A DNA stretch of 39,829 bases from Syntrophales bacterium (GTDB lineage Bacteria > Desulfobacterota > Syntrophia > Syntrophales > UBA4778), in NCBI GenBank assembly GCA_028712885.1, contig JAQTPK010000025.1:1-39829 (forward strand), read 5' to 3'. Each line of letters begins with the position of its first letter. The stretch's first letter is position 1. Below are positions 24,850-33,231 of the stretch, piece after piece. The notes beneath the pieces were generated by a model. The model made no database searches, was not told the DNA's origin, and worked only from the letters and a program-made list of their open reading frames with translations. A program made the position numbers and the translations under genes.

Positions 24850-26433
24850 TCAGGTGTCGAGGATCCGGGCCGCCTCCTCATTATCGACGTCCATGATATA
24901 TGAGATTCCGCTGATGCGCGCCGCTTCGGGGGTGAGGGCGGCTATATCGCTCCGGCTTATATGCCCGAGAGAAAACTTCCTGCTTCCGGCCATGATCTGG
25001 CGCAATCCCTGAGTCAGGCGCTCGTAATAGGTGTAGAGTCCCAGAGCCCCGGTGGGCAGTTTGTCAAACGTCTCCCGTCCCAGTTCCCGCCGCAGCTCTG
25101 CGGCGGTGACGAAGATCTCGTCCTTGGAGTTTCCGAAGCGCTCGATATATACGGGGACCTGCATGGCTTCTATGGTCCGCCCGATGGTTTTCCCGACCAT
25201 TGCGGCGGCGATGGGGCCGCGGGCCATCCCGATGAGCCTGACAAAAGGCGCGCCCATGGCAAGGCCCTTGAATATCTGGTCCTCAAAGGCGAACCCTCCG
25301 GCCAGGGCCAGGGCCGGCACATGCGCGCCTTTGGCGGAAAGCCGGGATGCAAACTGATGCAGCAGGGAATGCAGTTCGACGGGAGGCACCCCCCATTCGT
25401 TCATCATCCGCCAGGGGCTCATCCCGGTTCCTCCCCCCGCGCCGTCGACAGTAAGGAGGTCCAGCCGGTATTTCGACGCAAAGGCAAGCGCCCTGGCGAG
25501 GTCGGCGGGCCGGTAGGCGCCGGTTTTGAGGAAAATGTACCTGGCGCCCGCGGCGCGGAGTTCCTCGATCCTCCCGGCGAAGGACTCTTCGGTCACCATA
25601 CCCACCCGGGAATGGCGCTCGAATTCCTTGAAGGCGCCCCGCTCAAAGGCCTTGATCACATCCTGGTCAAAGGGATCGGGCATCACGATATAGCCTCGCT
25701 TCGAGAGCATCTGGGCCTTTATCAGGTCGGGTATCTTGACTTCGCCTCCTATGTCCTTCGCGCCCTGCCCCCATTTCAACTCGACGCATTCAACCCCGAG
25801 TTTCTCGATGGCGTATTCCTGGGCTCCCAGGCGGGTGTCTTCGATATTAGCCTGGACGATCACGGCGCCGTACCCCTCGCGCTGATACCTCCTGTACAGC
25901 TCCACCCGCCGCTTGAGGTCCACGGTATCCCTCACGCGCCCGTCATTCAACACGGTCTCAGGGTCCATGCCGACTACGTTTTCGCCGATGGTAAGCCCGG
26001 TTCCCATCAGAGCGGACCCGATCGCCAGCCCTTCCCAGTTGTTCTTGGCGATGGCGGTAGAGCCGATACCCGGGATGATCCAGGGGCGGCGGAACCTGAT
26101 TTTTTTATCCCCCCCGAATGCTACGGTAAGATCCACGTTCGGAAAAATGGCCTTGTCGCTGTCGGCCTCGATCCCGTGCGCTCCCGTGCATGTCCCCATG
26201 ATGTTGAAATGTGAGTAGTCGACGGGATAGCGCTTCTCGGCCGCGGTGGTAATCACGCCGAAAGGCTGAGGATAGATAACCTCGTGGCCCCGGTATGCGG
26301 ATTTGCCGATTTCGCACATACCGATGCACCCGTCCACGCAGGTCACGCACATGCCCGAGGTGGGCACGATCGAGCCTTCGGTCCTGTTCTTGGTCAGTGT
26401 GGCGGCCGACGCGTTAACCTTGGAAATGATCAT
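24850..26433 (-). CDS. Glutamate-synthase-like FMN-binding oxidoreductase
   Basis: 527 residues related to the FMN domain of glutamate synthase large subunits: VELKWGQGAKDIGG (217-230) matches the K-x-x-Q-G-A-K-P-G-x-G-G loop and VDGAGGGTGMSPW (329-341) the FMN/oxo-acid loop, followed by ALAGGF (376-381). It has no amidotransferase domain, and the segment after the barrel (LIGMARGP) lacks the [3Fe-4S] cysteines of GltB. Instead the N-terminus has C29-x2-C-x3-C-x3-C40, a likely Fe-S site. AAGGAG precedes the ATG. It ends an operon of NuoE-, NuoF- and NuoG-like subunits, so it probably exchanges electrons with NADH through them; the substrate is unknown. Calling it a glutamate synthase would be unsafe. 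Confidence 0.82.
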   Translation of the reverse strand: MIISKVNASAATLTKNRTEGSIVPTSGMCVTCVDGCIGMCEIGKSAYRGHEVIYPQPFGVITTAAEKRYPVDYSHFNIMGTCTGAHGIEADSDKAIFPNVDLTVAFGGDKKIRFRRPWIIPGIGSTAIAKNNWEGLAIGSALMGTGLTIGENVVGMDPETVLNDGRVRDTVDLKRRVELYRRYQREGYGAVIVQANIEDTRLGAQEYAIEKLGVECVELKWGQGAKDIGGEVKIPDLIKAQMLSKRGYIVMPDPFDQDVIKAFERGAFKEFERHSRVGMVTEESFAGRIEELRAAGARYIFLKTGAYRPADLARALAFASKYRLDLLTVDGAGGGTGMSPWRMMNEWGVPPVELHSLLHQFASRLSAKGAHVPALALAGGFAFEDQIFKGLAMGAPFVRLIGMARGPIAAAMVGKTIGRTIEAMQVPVYIERFGNSKDEIFVTAAELRRELGRETFDKLPTGALGLYTYYERLTQGLRQIMAGSRKFSLGHISRSDIAALTPEAARISGISYIMDVDNEEAARILDT

Positions 26434-26459
26434 TTATCGCACTCCTTGTCATAGGGTTC

Positions 26460-27131
26460 TCATTTTATTTCACAGGCGACACACGGTTCCATGTAGCACA
26501 TCATGTCGTCAAATTTTTCCTTGCCGATGCAGGGCGGGCTCAGATTGGCGCAAGCGTTGCACACCGCTTTTTCCGGCTCGTTGAAGGTGCACCTGAGCCG
26601 GCATGCCGGACAGATGTACATGCAGGCGCCGCAGAGCCGGCACACGTCGGACTGAACGTCGAACGGCGCTCCCACGCTGCGCTCCTCACCCCGGCCCCGG
26701 AAGCCCACGGCCCCGGCCATCATCTGCTCTTTGCAGATCCGTACGCACAGGCCGCACAGGATGCAGTTCTCGTACTCCTGCCTGAACCGCTGCCGGGTAA
26801 CGCCGTACGCGGAGGCCAGGTCCTGGATGACCTTGGACTGCGGACAGGACCCCAGCAGGAGCTCGATCATCATCCGGCGGGCGCGCACCACCCGCTTTGA
26901 GGAGGTTCTTACGCGAAGACCCTCCTCCGCCGGATAGGTGCACGATGATACCAGCCTGGCCCGCGGCCCCTCCCCGATCTCCACTACACAGAGCCGGCAG
27001 GCGCCGTAAGGAGAGAGCCCGTCGTGATGGCACAGCGTCGGAATGGGGAAACCCAGAAAGCGGGCCGCTTCCAGAATCGTCATACCCTCTTCCACGCCCG
27101 CTTCCAGACCGTTAATCGTAATTTTAATCAT
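26460..27131 (-). CDS. NuoG N-terminal/HoxU-like iron-sulfur subunit
   Basis: 223 residues. Residues 1-75 form a [2Fe-2S] ferredoxin domain (C34, C45, C48, C64). Two [4Fe-4S] motifs follow: C123-x2-C-x2-C-x3-C133 and C164-x2-C-x2-C-x3-C174. The usual H-x3-C-x2-C-x5-C site of NuoG/HoxU is degenerate (LLLGSCPQS). A Cys-rich tail (C181, C191, C194, C201, C212, C217, C220) is unusual and may bind another cluster. GAGG lies before ATG 27131. It would wire the NuoF-like flavoprotein to the FMN protein encoded next. Confidence 0.87.
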   Translation of the reverse strand: MIKITINGLEAGVEEGMTILEAARFLGFPIPTLCHHDGLSPYGACRLCVVEIGEGPRARLVSSCTYPAEEGLRVRTSSKRVVRARRMMIELLLGSCPQSKVIQDLASAYGVTRQRFRQEYENCILCGLCVRICKEQMMAGAVGFRGRGEERSVGAPFDVQSDVCRLCGACMYICPACRLRCTFNEPEKAVCNACANLSPPCIGKEKFDDMMCYMEPCVACEIK

Positions 27132-27152
27132 CTCATTGCCTCGTGCATACGT

Positions 27153-28997
27153 TTACCGCACATCGATCGCTTCGAATTTGCACGCCTCCCTGCAGGCCCC
27201 GCACCGGCTGCAGCGTTCCCGGTTTATCTCGTGGCGCGATTTCTTTTCTCCCGTAATCGCCTCTTCCGGGCAGGCCTTGAGGCAGGCCCCGCACCCGGTG
27301 CAGCGCTCGTTGATCGTAAAACTGATGAGCGCCTTGCACACGCCGGCGGAACAGCGCTTCTTCTCGATGTGCTCCATGTACTCTTCCCGGAAGTGCTTGA
27401 GAGTGGAAAGGACGGGATTGGATGCCGTCTGCCCCAGGCCGCACATCGCCACATCCTTGAGCACGAGAGCGAGCTCTTCGAGCAGGTCGAGATGCCCCGG
27501 CCCCGCCTTCCCGGCCGATATGTCATCAAGCAGTTCGTGCATCCGCTGCGTGCCCTTGCGGCAGGAAAAGCACTTGCCGCATGATTCGCTCTTGAGGAAT
27601 TTCATGAAATAGCGTGCGACATCGATCATGCAGGTCTTTTCGTCCATCACGATCATGCCGCCCGATCCCATGATGGACCCGGCCCGCGAAAGGCTTGCGT
27701 ATCCGATCGGCAGATCGAACATCCGGGCCGGAATGCAGCCGCCCGAGGGGCCGCCCGTCTGCACGGCCTTCACGGCCGCCGTTCCCGAGGGGCCTCCGCC
27801 GATTTCGTCAACGATTTTTCGAACGGTAACGCCCATCGGCACTTCCACGAGTCCCGTGTTCCTGATCTTGCCGACGAGGCTGAATATCTTGGTGCCGGCG
27901 TCGTCGGCCCCTACGACGGCGTACTTTTCCGGTCCCATTTCGAAAATCACGGGAATGTTGGCCCACGTCTCTACATTGTTGATAAGGGTCGGCCGGCCGT
28001 TGATCCCGCTCCGCACCGGGAAAGGCGGCCGCTGGCGGGGCTCGCCCATCCGGCCTTCGATGGAGCGCATGAGCGCCGTCTCTTCACCGCACACGAAGGC
28101 GCCCGCGCCTTTGACCAGAGAGATCTCGAAATCCATGCCGGAACCGAGGATGTCTTTGCCCAGAAGACCCATCCGCCGGGCCTGCCTGAGGGCATTGTCC
28201 AGATGCTTGATCGCCAGGGGATATTCGGTGCGCACGTAAATAACTCCCTGGCCGGCGCCGGTGGCAAAAGCCCCGATAAGCATCCCCTCGATAATGCTGT
28301 GGGGGTTGCCTTCAAGGATGCTGCGGTCCATGTATGCGCCGGGGTCTCCTTCGTCTCCGTTGCACACGATGAATTTGCCGTTTTCTTCCCGGCGCGCAGC
28401 GAGAAACTCCCATTTGGTCCCGGTGGGAAAACCGGCGCCGCCCCTGCCTTTCAACCCGGACGCCTTTACCGCTTCGATAACCGCGCGGGGATCTCCCCGC
28501 GAAATAACGGAAATCAGAGATGTGTAACCGCCGTTCCCGATATAGTCTTCGACATCGAGCGGGTCGACCGCCTCGTTGCGGGAAAGGAGAAGCCTTTTCT
28601 GGCCCCGGAAAAAAGGGATGTCTTTCTGCCTTTCGATCCTGTTTCCTTTTTCATCCGTGAAAAGAAGCTCTGCGGCCGTCCGGCCGGCCAGCAGGGCGTC
28701 GATTATCGCGCGCATGTTCTCAGGCCGGACTTTGGGGTAAAATGTACCCGCCGGATTTACCAGCACCGAGGGCTCCATCTGGCAAAAGCCGTGGCATCCC
28801 GTGGCCTTCAGGCAAACCGCGCCCTGGAGCCTCCGCGTGAGGATCTCATGCTCGGCCGCCCTGACGAGGTCGAGCGCCCCGCTTGCCCGGCCGCAGGTGC
28901 CGGACGGTATGACGATCGCCGGGACATCGGAGCGGCGTTCATGCTCGATCCGCTCCCGCAGCGACTTGAATTCTTTCACGGTCAGGATTTTTTCCAT
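27153..28997 (-). CDS. NuoF/HydB-like NADH-binding flavoprotein subunit
   Basis: 614 residues with the HydB layout. A thioredoxin-like [2Fe-2S] domain (about 1-105; C35, C68, C72 and nearby C62) precedes the NuoF core with GRGGAGFPTGTKW (185-197) for NADH/FMN, GAGAFVCGEETAL, PSGGCIP (418-423) and the N3-type [4Fe-4S] site C473/C476/C479/C519. Two C-terminal [4Fe-4S] ferredoxin motifs follow (C566-C576 and C596-C606). This domain order is that of bifurcating HydB-type subunits, not complex I NuoF. The frame also runs upstream to a TTG overlapping the NuoE stop; I prefer ATG 28997 where the conserved protein begins. It would oxidise or reduce NADH in the cytoplasm. Confidence 0.9.
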   Translation of the reverse strand: MEKILTVKEFKSLRERIEHERRSDVPAIVIPSGTCGRASGALDLVRAAEHEILTRRLQGAVCLKATGCHGFCQMEPSVLVNPAGTFYPKVRPENMRAIIDALLAGRTAAELLFTDEKGNRIERQKDIPFFRGQKRLLLSRNEAVDPLDVEDYIGNGGYTSLISVISRGDPRAVIEAVKASGLKGRGGAGFPTGTKWEFLAARREENGKFIVCNGDEGDPGAYMDRSILEGNPHSIIEGMLIGAFATGAGQGVIYVRTEYPLAIKHLDNALRQARRMGLLGKDILGSGMDFEISLVKGAGAFVCGEETALMRSIEGRMGEPRQRPPFPVRSGINGRPTLINNVETWANIPVIFEMGPEKYAVVGADDAGTKIFSLVGKIRNTGLVEVPMGVTVRKIVDEIGGGPSGTAAVKAVQTGGPSGGCIPARMFDLPIGYASLSRAGSIMGSGGMIVMDEKTCMIDVARYFMKFLKSESCGKCFSCRKGTQRMHELLDDISAGKAGPGHLDLLEELALVLKDVAMCGLGQTASNPVLSTLKHFREEYMEHIEKKRCSAGVCKALISFTINERCTGCGACLKACPEEAITGEKKSRHEINRERCSRCGACREACKFEAIDVR

Positions 28998-29050
28998 TTT
29001 ATGATCCAGTGAGATGGTCCGAAACTGTTCCGGCGGGAGGTCTCCGGCCC

Positions 29051-29932
29051 TCAACCCGTCACCCTTTTTCTATCCGGTCCCGCCGGAGCGGCAGGCACGT
29101 TCAGCCGGACCATGCAGTTCGCGCAGCCCCAGCACGAACAGATGAGGAGCGATCCCCCTCCTTCGAAAGCGAGGGACGCCATTTCGGCGCCGCACTCCGG
29201 ACACAATGCCGCCCCGTCCAGGCCGGCCCTGCAGTTCGGACAGGAGTAGCGCACACGGGTATCCGGCTGAAAATCATTCCCCGAGCGGCTCATCCCCGCC
29301 CCGAGCACGCCGGATATCCGCACCTGAGCCCGCTTGCCGCCGCCGGAAGCTTCGAGCAGCAGGGAGGCCTCTCTTCCGGCGCCCTTTTCCGGGACAGTCA
29401 GGGAAACGCCGCAATGGGGACAGACGACTTTTGCGGGCAGCCCTGCCCGCTCCTCCGGAGATCTGTCTTCCATGAAGTCCGCCTTTGCGGCGCGGATGAT
29501 TTTTGTGACGTCTTTCCGGCCGACCTTGGAAAAATATCGGCCGTCGACGGCCACGATGGGACCAAGAGCGCACGTTCCCAGGCAGTTGACCGTTTCGAGC
29601 GTGAATTCCCCGTCCCGGCTCGTTTCGCCGGGTTCCAGCCCCAGTTGCCGCTTGAATTCATCGACGATGTCCGGCGCCGAACGGACATGGCAGGCCGTGC
29701 CCAGACACACGGAAACCAGGTGCCTGCCGCGCGGTTTAAGACTGAAGGCCTTGTAGAACGTGGCTACGCCGTAAACATCGACCAGGCTCCTCCCCGTAAG
29801 GCTGGCCACGGTTCTTAATGCATCTTCCGACAGATAGCGGCACCTGTCCTGGATGTCTTCCAGGATGGAGATGAGGGACCCCTGGTTTCCCGCATGCACC
29901 GCAATGATTTTTTCAATGGCTTCCGGCGTCAT
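29051..29932 (-). CDS. NuoE-like [2Fe-2S] subunit with zinc-ribbon extension
   Basis: 293 residues. The first 150 form a NuoE/HydC thioredoxin-like domain with all four ligands: C76-x4-C81 and C117-x3-C121. Residues 165-275 are an extension rarely seen in NuoE: CPHC (171-174), CPNC (231-234), CPEC (244-247) and C-x-C-x2-C-x2-C (265-273), which suggest two zinc ribbons or an added metal cluster. AAAGGA seven bases before ATG 29932 decides the start. It follows the small Cys-rich gene and is first of the three Nuo-like subunits. Confidence 0.87.
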   Translation of the reverse strand: MTPEAIEKIIAVHAGNQGSLISILEDIQDRCRYLSEDALRTVASLTGRSLVDVYGVATFYKAFSLKPRGRHLVSVCLGTACHVRSAPDIVDEFKRQLGLEPGETSRDGEFTLETVNCLGTCALGPIVAVDGRYFSKVGRKDVTKIIRAAKADFMEDRSPEERAGLPAKVVCPHCGVSLTVPEKGAGREASLLLEASGGGKRAQVRISGVLGAGMSRSGNDFQPDTRVRYSCPNCRAGLDGAALCPECGAEMASLAFEGGGSLLICSCWGCANCMVRLNVPAAPAGPDRKRVTG

Positions 29933-29979
29933 TTCTGTTCCTTTCACGGCAAAGAATTCCCTTTAAATACCTCTTTCGC

Positions 29980-30267
29980 CTAGCGGTATTCTTCGCAATG
30001 CCAGACGCCCGCCTCCGGCTTGGGGAAGCTGCACGTCGGATAATTGTCGCAGTTGCTGCAAAGCCCCAGAACCCTGACAGGGGGCCGCTCAACCCGCCGC
30101 CTGAAAGGGTTGGCGGGGGGCGGCGGCGGGGCCGCAGGGCGATTCTCGACTTCGTATTCTTCGCAGAACTGCACGCCGTGAGAAGAATTTCTCCTGAGAG
30201 CGCAATTTCCGGAATACACGCAAGTCGAACACAAGCCGATCGATTTTGTCATGACGTCCCTCTGCAT
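29980..30267 (-). CDS. Small duplicated Cys-motif protein (GLCxxC...CEEY)
   Basis: 95 residues made of two copies of one motif, G-L-C-x2-C-x5-C-x11/12-C-E-E-Y (C13/C16/C22/C35 and C70/C73/C79/C91), joined by a proline-rich linker. Each half could bind one zinc or an Fe-S cluster. It is the first gene after the sigma-54 promoter and 47 nt ahead of the NuoE-like gene. AGGTG lies four bases before ATG 30267; an ATG five codons later has GAGGG and is also possible. I do not recognise a characterised family; a maturation or electron-carrier role for the complex is a guess. Confidence 0.75.
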   Translation of the reverse strand: MQRDVMTKSIGLCSTCVYSGNCALRRNSSHGVQFCEEYEVENRPAAPPPPPANPFRRRVERPPVRVLGLCSNCDNYPTCSFPKPEAGVWHCEEYR

Positions 30268-30298
30268 TTTTCACCTGCCCGCTTCACTGCGGGATAAG

Positions 30299-30314
30299 GG
30301 CAAAGGGCATGCCA
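30299..30314 (-). promoter_or_regulatory. Sigma-54 (-24/-12) promoter of the redox operon
   Basis: On the minus strand TGGCATGCCCTTTGCC matches TGGCAC-N5-TTGC in nine of ten defined positions. Transcription would begin near 30288, about 21 nt before the first gene. A sigma-54 activator gene ends 210 bp upstream. Confidence 0.82.
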
Positions 30315-30422
30315 CGGCGCCCGGCGGGGAGAGCCGGACGGTATCACGTCAAAAAACCTCATGGTTTCATGCTCTTTAATCAGGAAAGGCGAATCAGGGG
30401 AGCGTTGAGAGAGGACTTTCAC

Positions 30423-30481
30423 TCCGGGGAAAGGGCAAACAGGCGGGGAGAAATTCCTCAACCGGAGAGATATTCCCCGGA
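30423..30481. promoter_or_regulatory. Candidate activator binding half-sites upstream of the sigma-54 promoter
   Basis: TCCGGGGAA (30423-30431) and TTCCCCGGA (30473-30481) are exact inverted copies. They lie 110-165 bp upstream of the -24 element, the usual distance for NtrC-type enhancer sites. They could instead be a loose hairpin after the regulator gene. Confidence 0.45.
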
Positions 30482-30524
30482 TCGGCAAAGGGGCCAAGAT
30501 TCAGGGGGAGGGTTTATAGGCTGT

Positions 30525-31880
30525 TCAGACAGTCTCGCCGTCAACCGGTTTGAGCTTATCACGGAGGGTCTTGCGGTCTATGCGCAGGATTTCCGCCGCG
30601 CGCGATTTGTTGCCGCCCACACTGGCCAGGACCTTCCGGATATAGGCGGTCTCCTCCTCCGCCAGGGAACGGAACGGCAACGATCCGGCCGCCGATGGAA
30701 CGGTAAAGCGCATGGCTGCGGGCAGCTCGGAAATTTCGATCTTTTCGTCATCCGTCATGATTACGAGGCGCTGGACGGCATTTTCGAGCTCCCGCACATT
30801 GCCGGGCCACGCGTAATTCATGAACGCCCGCACGGTCTCGTCGGAAAACCGCGGGGGAGTTTTCCCGAGCTCGGCGGCGAATTTCCGCGAGAAATGCGCG
30901 ATCAGGTCGGCTATATCCGCTTTTCTTTCCCTGAGCGTGGGCACCGTTATGGTAACGACATTCAACCTGAAAAAAAGGTCCTCGCGGAAGCCCCCTTTGG
31001 CGACCAGCGCTCCCAGATCCTTATTGCTCGATGCGATGATGCGGATATCGATCTTCTGGGCCTTTCTGGCGCCGACCATGCATACCTGCTTGTCCTGCAG
31101 CACCCTCAGGAGCTTCACCTGCATGGCGGGGCTCATCTCGTTGACCTCGTCCAGCAGAATGGTCCCGCCGTCGGCCGTCTGGAAAAATCCCGCGCGCGAC
31201 TCATTCGCGCCGGTGAAGGCTCCTTTGACATAGCCGAACAGCTCGCTTTCCAGGAGCTTCTCCGGAATGGCGCCGCAATTCACTGGAACAAACGGAGCCG
31301 CCGCCCGGCTGCTGCCGTAATGAACGGCGCGCGCGACAAGTTCCTTGCCCGTGCCGCTCTCGCCGAGAATAAGCACCGTCGCGGCGGATCGGGAAGCTCT
31401 TTCGATCTGGGCGAGCATATTTCGGACGGGTTTCGACCGGCCGATAATGCCGTAAGTGTCGGGCTTCCGGCGCGGCCTTTCGTCCTGCACAATCCTGCGC
31501 AGTTCCCGCTTTTTGAGCGCCCTTTCCACGGCGGAGAATAACTCCTCGTCGGTGAAGGGTTTGGGAAGGTATTCATCCGCCCCCATCTTTACGGCCTCGA
31601 CGGCGCCCCTCACCGAGGCGTAGCCGGTGATCATGATCACCTCGGTGCCGAAATAGTTCTCCCGTACGTGCCGGATCAGGTCGAGGCCGCTGATTCTGGG
31701 CATCTTGTAATCCGTGATGACGAGGTCGACGGGCGAGACTTCCAGGACCTTTACGGCATCCTCCACGTTGGAAGCCGCAACGACCCGGTATTCTTTCGAA
31801 GCGAGGTTGCGCTGCAGGATATCCAGAGCGGAAGGCGCGTCATCCACGACGAGAATGACACTGTTTCGGGCGGCTTTCAT
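30525..31880 (-). CDS. Sigma-54-dependent response regulator (NtrC family)
   Basis: 451 residues: receiver domain (1-125) with phospho-acceptor Asp57 and Lys107; AAA+ domain (about 143-375) with Walker A GESGTGKE (173-180), the sigma-54-contacting GAFTGA loop (220-225), Walker B GTILLDEV and the arginine-finger region REDLFFRL; and a C-terminal Fis-type helix-turn-helix (AEILRIDRKTLRDKL). The start at 31880 has AGGAGG upstream; the longer frame has no support. It overlaps the kinase gene by 41 nt. The promoter it most likely drives is at 30299-30314. Confidence 0.95.
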   Translation of the reverse strand: MKAARNSVILVVDDAPSALDILQRNLASKEYRVVAASNVEDAVKVLEVSPVDLVITDYKMPRISGLDLIRHVRENYFGTEVIMITGYASVRGAVEAVKMGADEYLPKPFTDEELFSAVERALKKRELRRIVQDERPRRKPDTYGIIGRSKPVRNMLAQIERASRSAATVLILGESGTGKELVARAVHYGSSRAAAPFVPVNCGAIPEKLLESELFGYVKGAFTGANESRAGFFQTADGGTILLDEVNEMSPAMQVKLLRVLQDKQVCMVGARKAQKIDIRIIASSNKDLGALVAKGGFREDLFFRLNVVTITVPTLRERKADIADLIAHFSRKFAAELGKTPPRFSDETVRAFMNYAWPGNVRELENAVQRLVIMTDDEKIEISELPAAMRFTVPSAAGSLPFRSLAEEETAYIRKVLASVGGNKSRAAEILRIDRKTLRDKLKPVDGETV

Positions 31881-33054
31881 CGACGCACTCCTCCTGGTTG
31901 TTTTTCCGCCTGACAGGGAAGGCCACGGAGAAGCACGTTCCCTTCCCCATCTCGCTCCTGACGCGTATTTCCCCTCCATGCGAGGTCACGATGCCGTGCA
32001 CGACGGGAAGACCCAGCCCCGTACCCTGGTCGACATCCTTCGTTGTAAAAAAAGGCAGGAATAACCTCTCTCTGACCTCCTCGCTCATGCCGGCCCCGGT
32101 GTCCTCAACCTCGAGAAAAACCGATGATGCGTCGAACGAAGTCGTGAGCGTGAGTAATCCCCCGTCGGGCATTGCCTGCAGGGCGTTGACGATCAGGTTG
32201 GAGACCACCTGCAGGATCTGCGATCTGTCGGCGGTGATCTCGGGCAGGTCAGGATCGATCACGCGCCTGAGTTCCACGCAGGATTTGGCGCACAGGGCAT
32301 CAAACAGGCTCAGTTCGTCCATGACGACCCGGTTGATATTCACCGGGGCGCTGCCGGGCTTGCCCTTCCGGGCGAAAATCAGCAGTTCCCGGATGATGTT
32401 GCGGGCGTGCAGGGAGGCTTCCTCAATTTTTTTGATATCGTTGTACGCCTGCGCGGGCAAGCCCGGCGTTTTCCGGGCGAGTTGGGAGAAGCCGAGAATC
32501 GTGTTAAGCGGCTCATTGAGCTCATGGGCCACACCGGCGGCAAGCTGGCCGATGGCGGCCAGGCGGTCGGCCCTGATAAGCTGCTTCCGGAGCTCGGATT
32601 TCGCCGCTTCGGCCTCCTCATTCTCGATCATAAGCGCGACCTGTCCTGCGATATTTTCGATCAGGCTCCTTTCTTCCTCGAGAAAGGGGTGTCCCGGCGG
32701 CAGACCGCATCCGCTGCGGTAATGAATCTCCACCGCTCCCCGGCTCCTGCCCCCGATGCATATCGGGGCGGTCTGCCGGTGCGCGCCTTCCCTGAATCCG
32801 GGGGTTTCGAATACCTGTTCGCCAATCACGATCCTGGCGCATGCCCGGCCGGGGTACTGCCATGCCGGGGGGAGAAGCCGCACAATAGCGGCGAGCTTGC
32901 GCTCCAGCGGCAGGTCCGGATCAGAGGCCGCCTGCGAAATCCCATACAGGCAGGTGAGTTCTTTCACCCGCTCCCGCAGCTTGGCCCGCGATACATCCGC
33001 CCGCCCGGATGAAGGCCCGCGGCCCGTTACCCCTTCTGTTTTCTTTCCCGGCAT
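31840..33054 (-). CDS. GAF-domain sensor histidine kinase
   Basis: 404 residues. An N-terminal coiled segment leads to a GAF-like domain (about 30-145), then a HisKA domain with phospho-acceptor His177 in AAGVAHELNEPLNTILGF, and an HATPase domain with N box NLIVNALQA, DTGAGM, FFTTKDVDQGTGLGL. No membrane segment, so the signal is cytoplasmic, perhaps redox or a metabolite bound by the GAF domain. It overlaps and precedes the response regulator gene, so the two form a cognate pair. The ATG at 33054 is reasonable, but no strong ribosome site is visible. Confidence 0.92.
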   Translation of the reverse strand: MPGKKTEGVTGRGPSSGRADVSRAKLRERVKELTCLYGISQAASDPDLPLERKLAAIVRLLPPAWQYPGRACARIVIGEQVFETPGFREGAHRQTAPICIGGRSRGAVEIHYRSGCGLPPGHPFLEEERSLIENIAGQVALMIENEEAEAAKSELRKQLIRADRLAAIGQLAAGVAHELNEPLNTILGFSQLARKTPGLPAQAYNDIKKIEEASLHARNIIRELLIFARKGKPGSAPVNINRVVMDELSLFDALCAKSCVELRRVIDPDLPEITADRSQILQVVSNLIVNALQAMPDGGLLTLTTSFDASSVFLEVEDTGAGMSEEVRERLFLPFFTTKDVDQGTGLGLPVVHGIVTSHGGEIRVRSEMGKGTCFSVAFPVRRKNNQEECVDESRPKQCHSRRG

Positions 33055-33170
33055 GTGTTGACCGCTTCCGGCTCCGGTTCTCCCGCCCCCGCGAGGACAA
33101 ACGTGCTATTCATACCACAAGGCATGCATCGGTTCAAATAATCTAACCGGGCGCGGGAGACGGAAAACAC

Positions 33171-33209
33171 AAAAAGGAGGGCTCCCGTGAAGCGGCGCCC
33201 CCCTTTTTT
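33171..33209 (-). terminator. Bidirectional terminator after the DUF2267 gene
   Basis: AAAAAGGAGGGC faces GCGCCCCCCTTTTTT across a CTCCCGTGAAGCG loop. Either strand gives a GC stem with a T-rich tail. It ends the DUF2267 transcript before the kinase gene. Confidence 0.75.
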
Positions 33210-33231
33210 GCGCTGCAGGCAAAAACGCTGT

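Noticed and set aside
24961-26214. 417-codon open frame on the plus strand
   Set aside because: Antisense to the FMN protein; composition is glycine/proline/histidine-rich as expected from reverse reading.
24850-26433. Annotation as a true glutamate synthase
   Set aside because: No glutamine amidotransferase domain and no [3Fe-4S] cysteines after the barrel; the neighbours are NADH-linked redox subunits.
26460-29932. Part of respiratory complex I
   Set aside because: No membrane subunits or NuoBCD genes adjoin, and the NuoF-like protein has the HydB layout with extra ferredoxin and thioredoxin-like domains.
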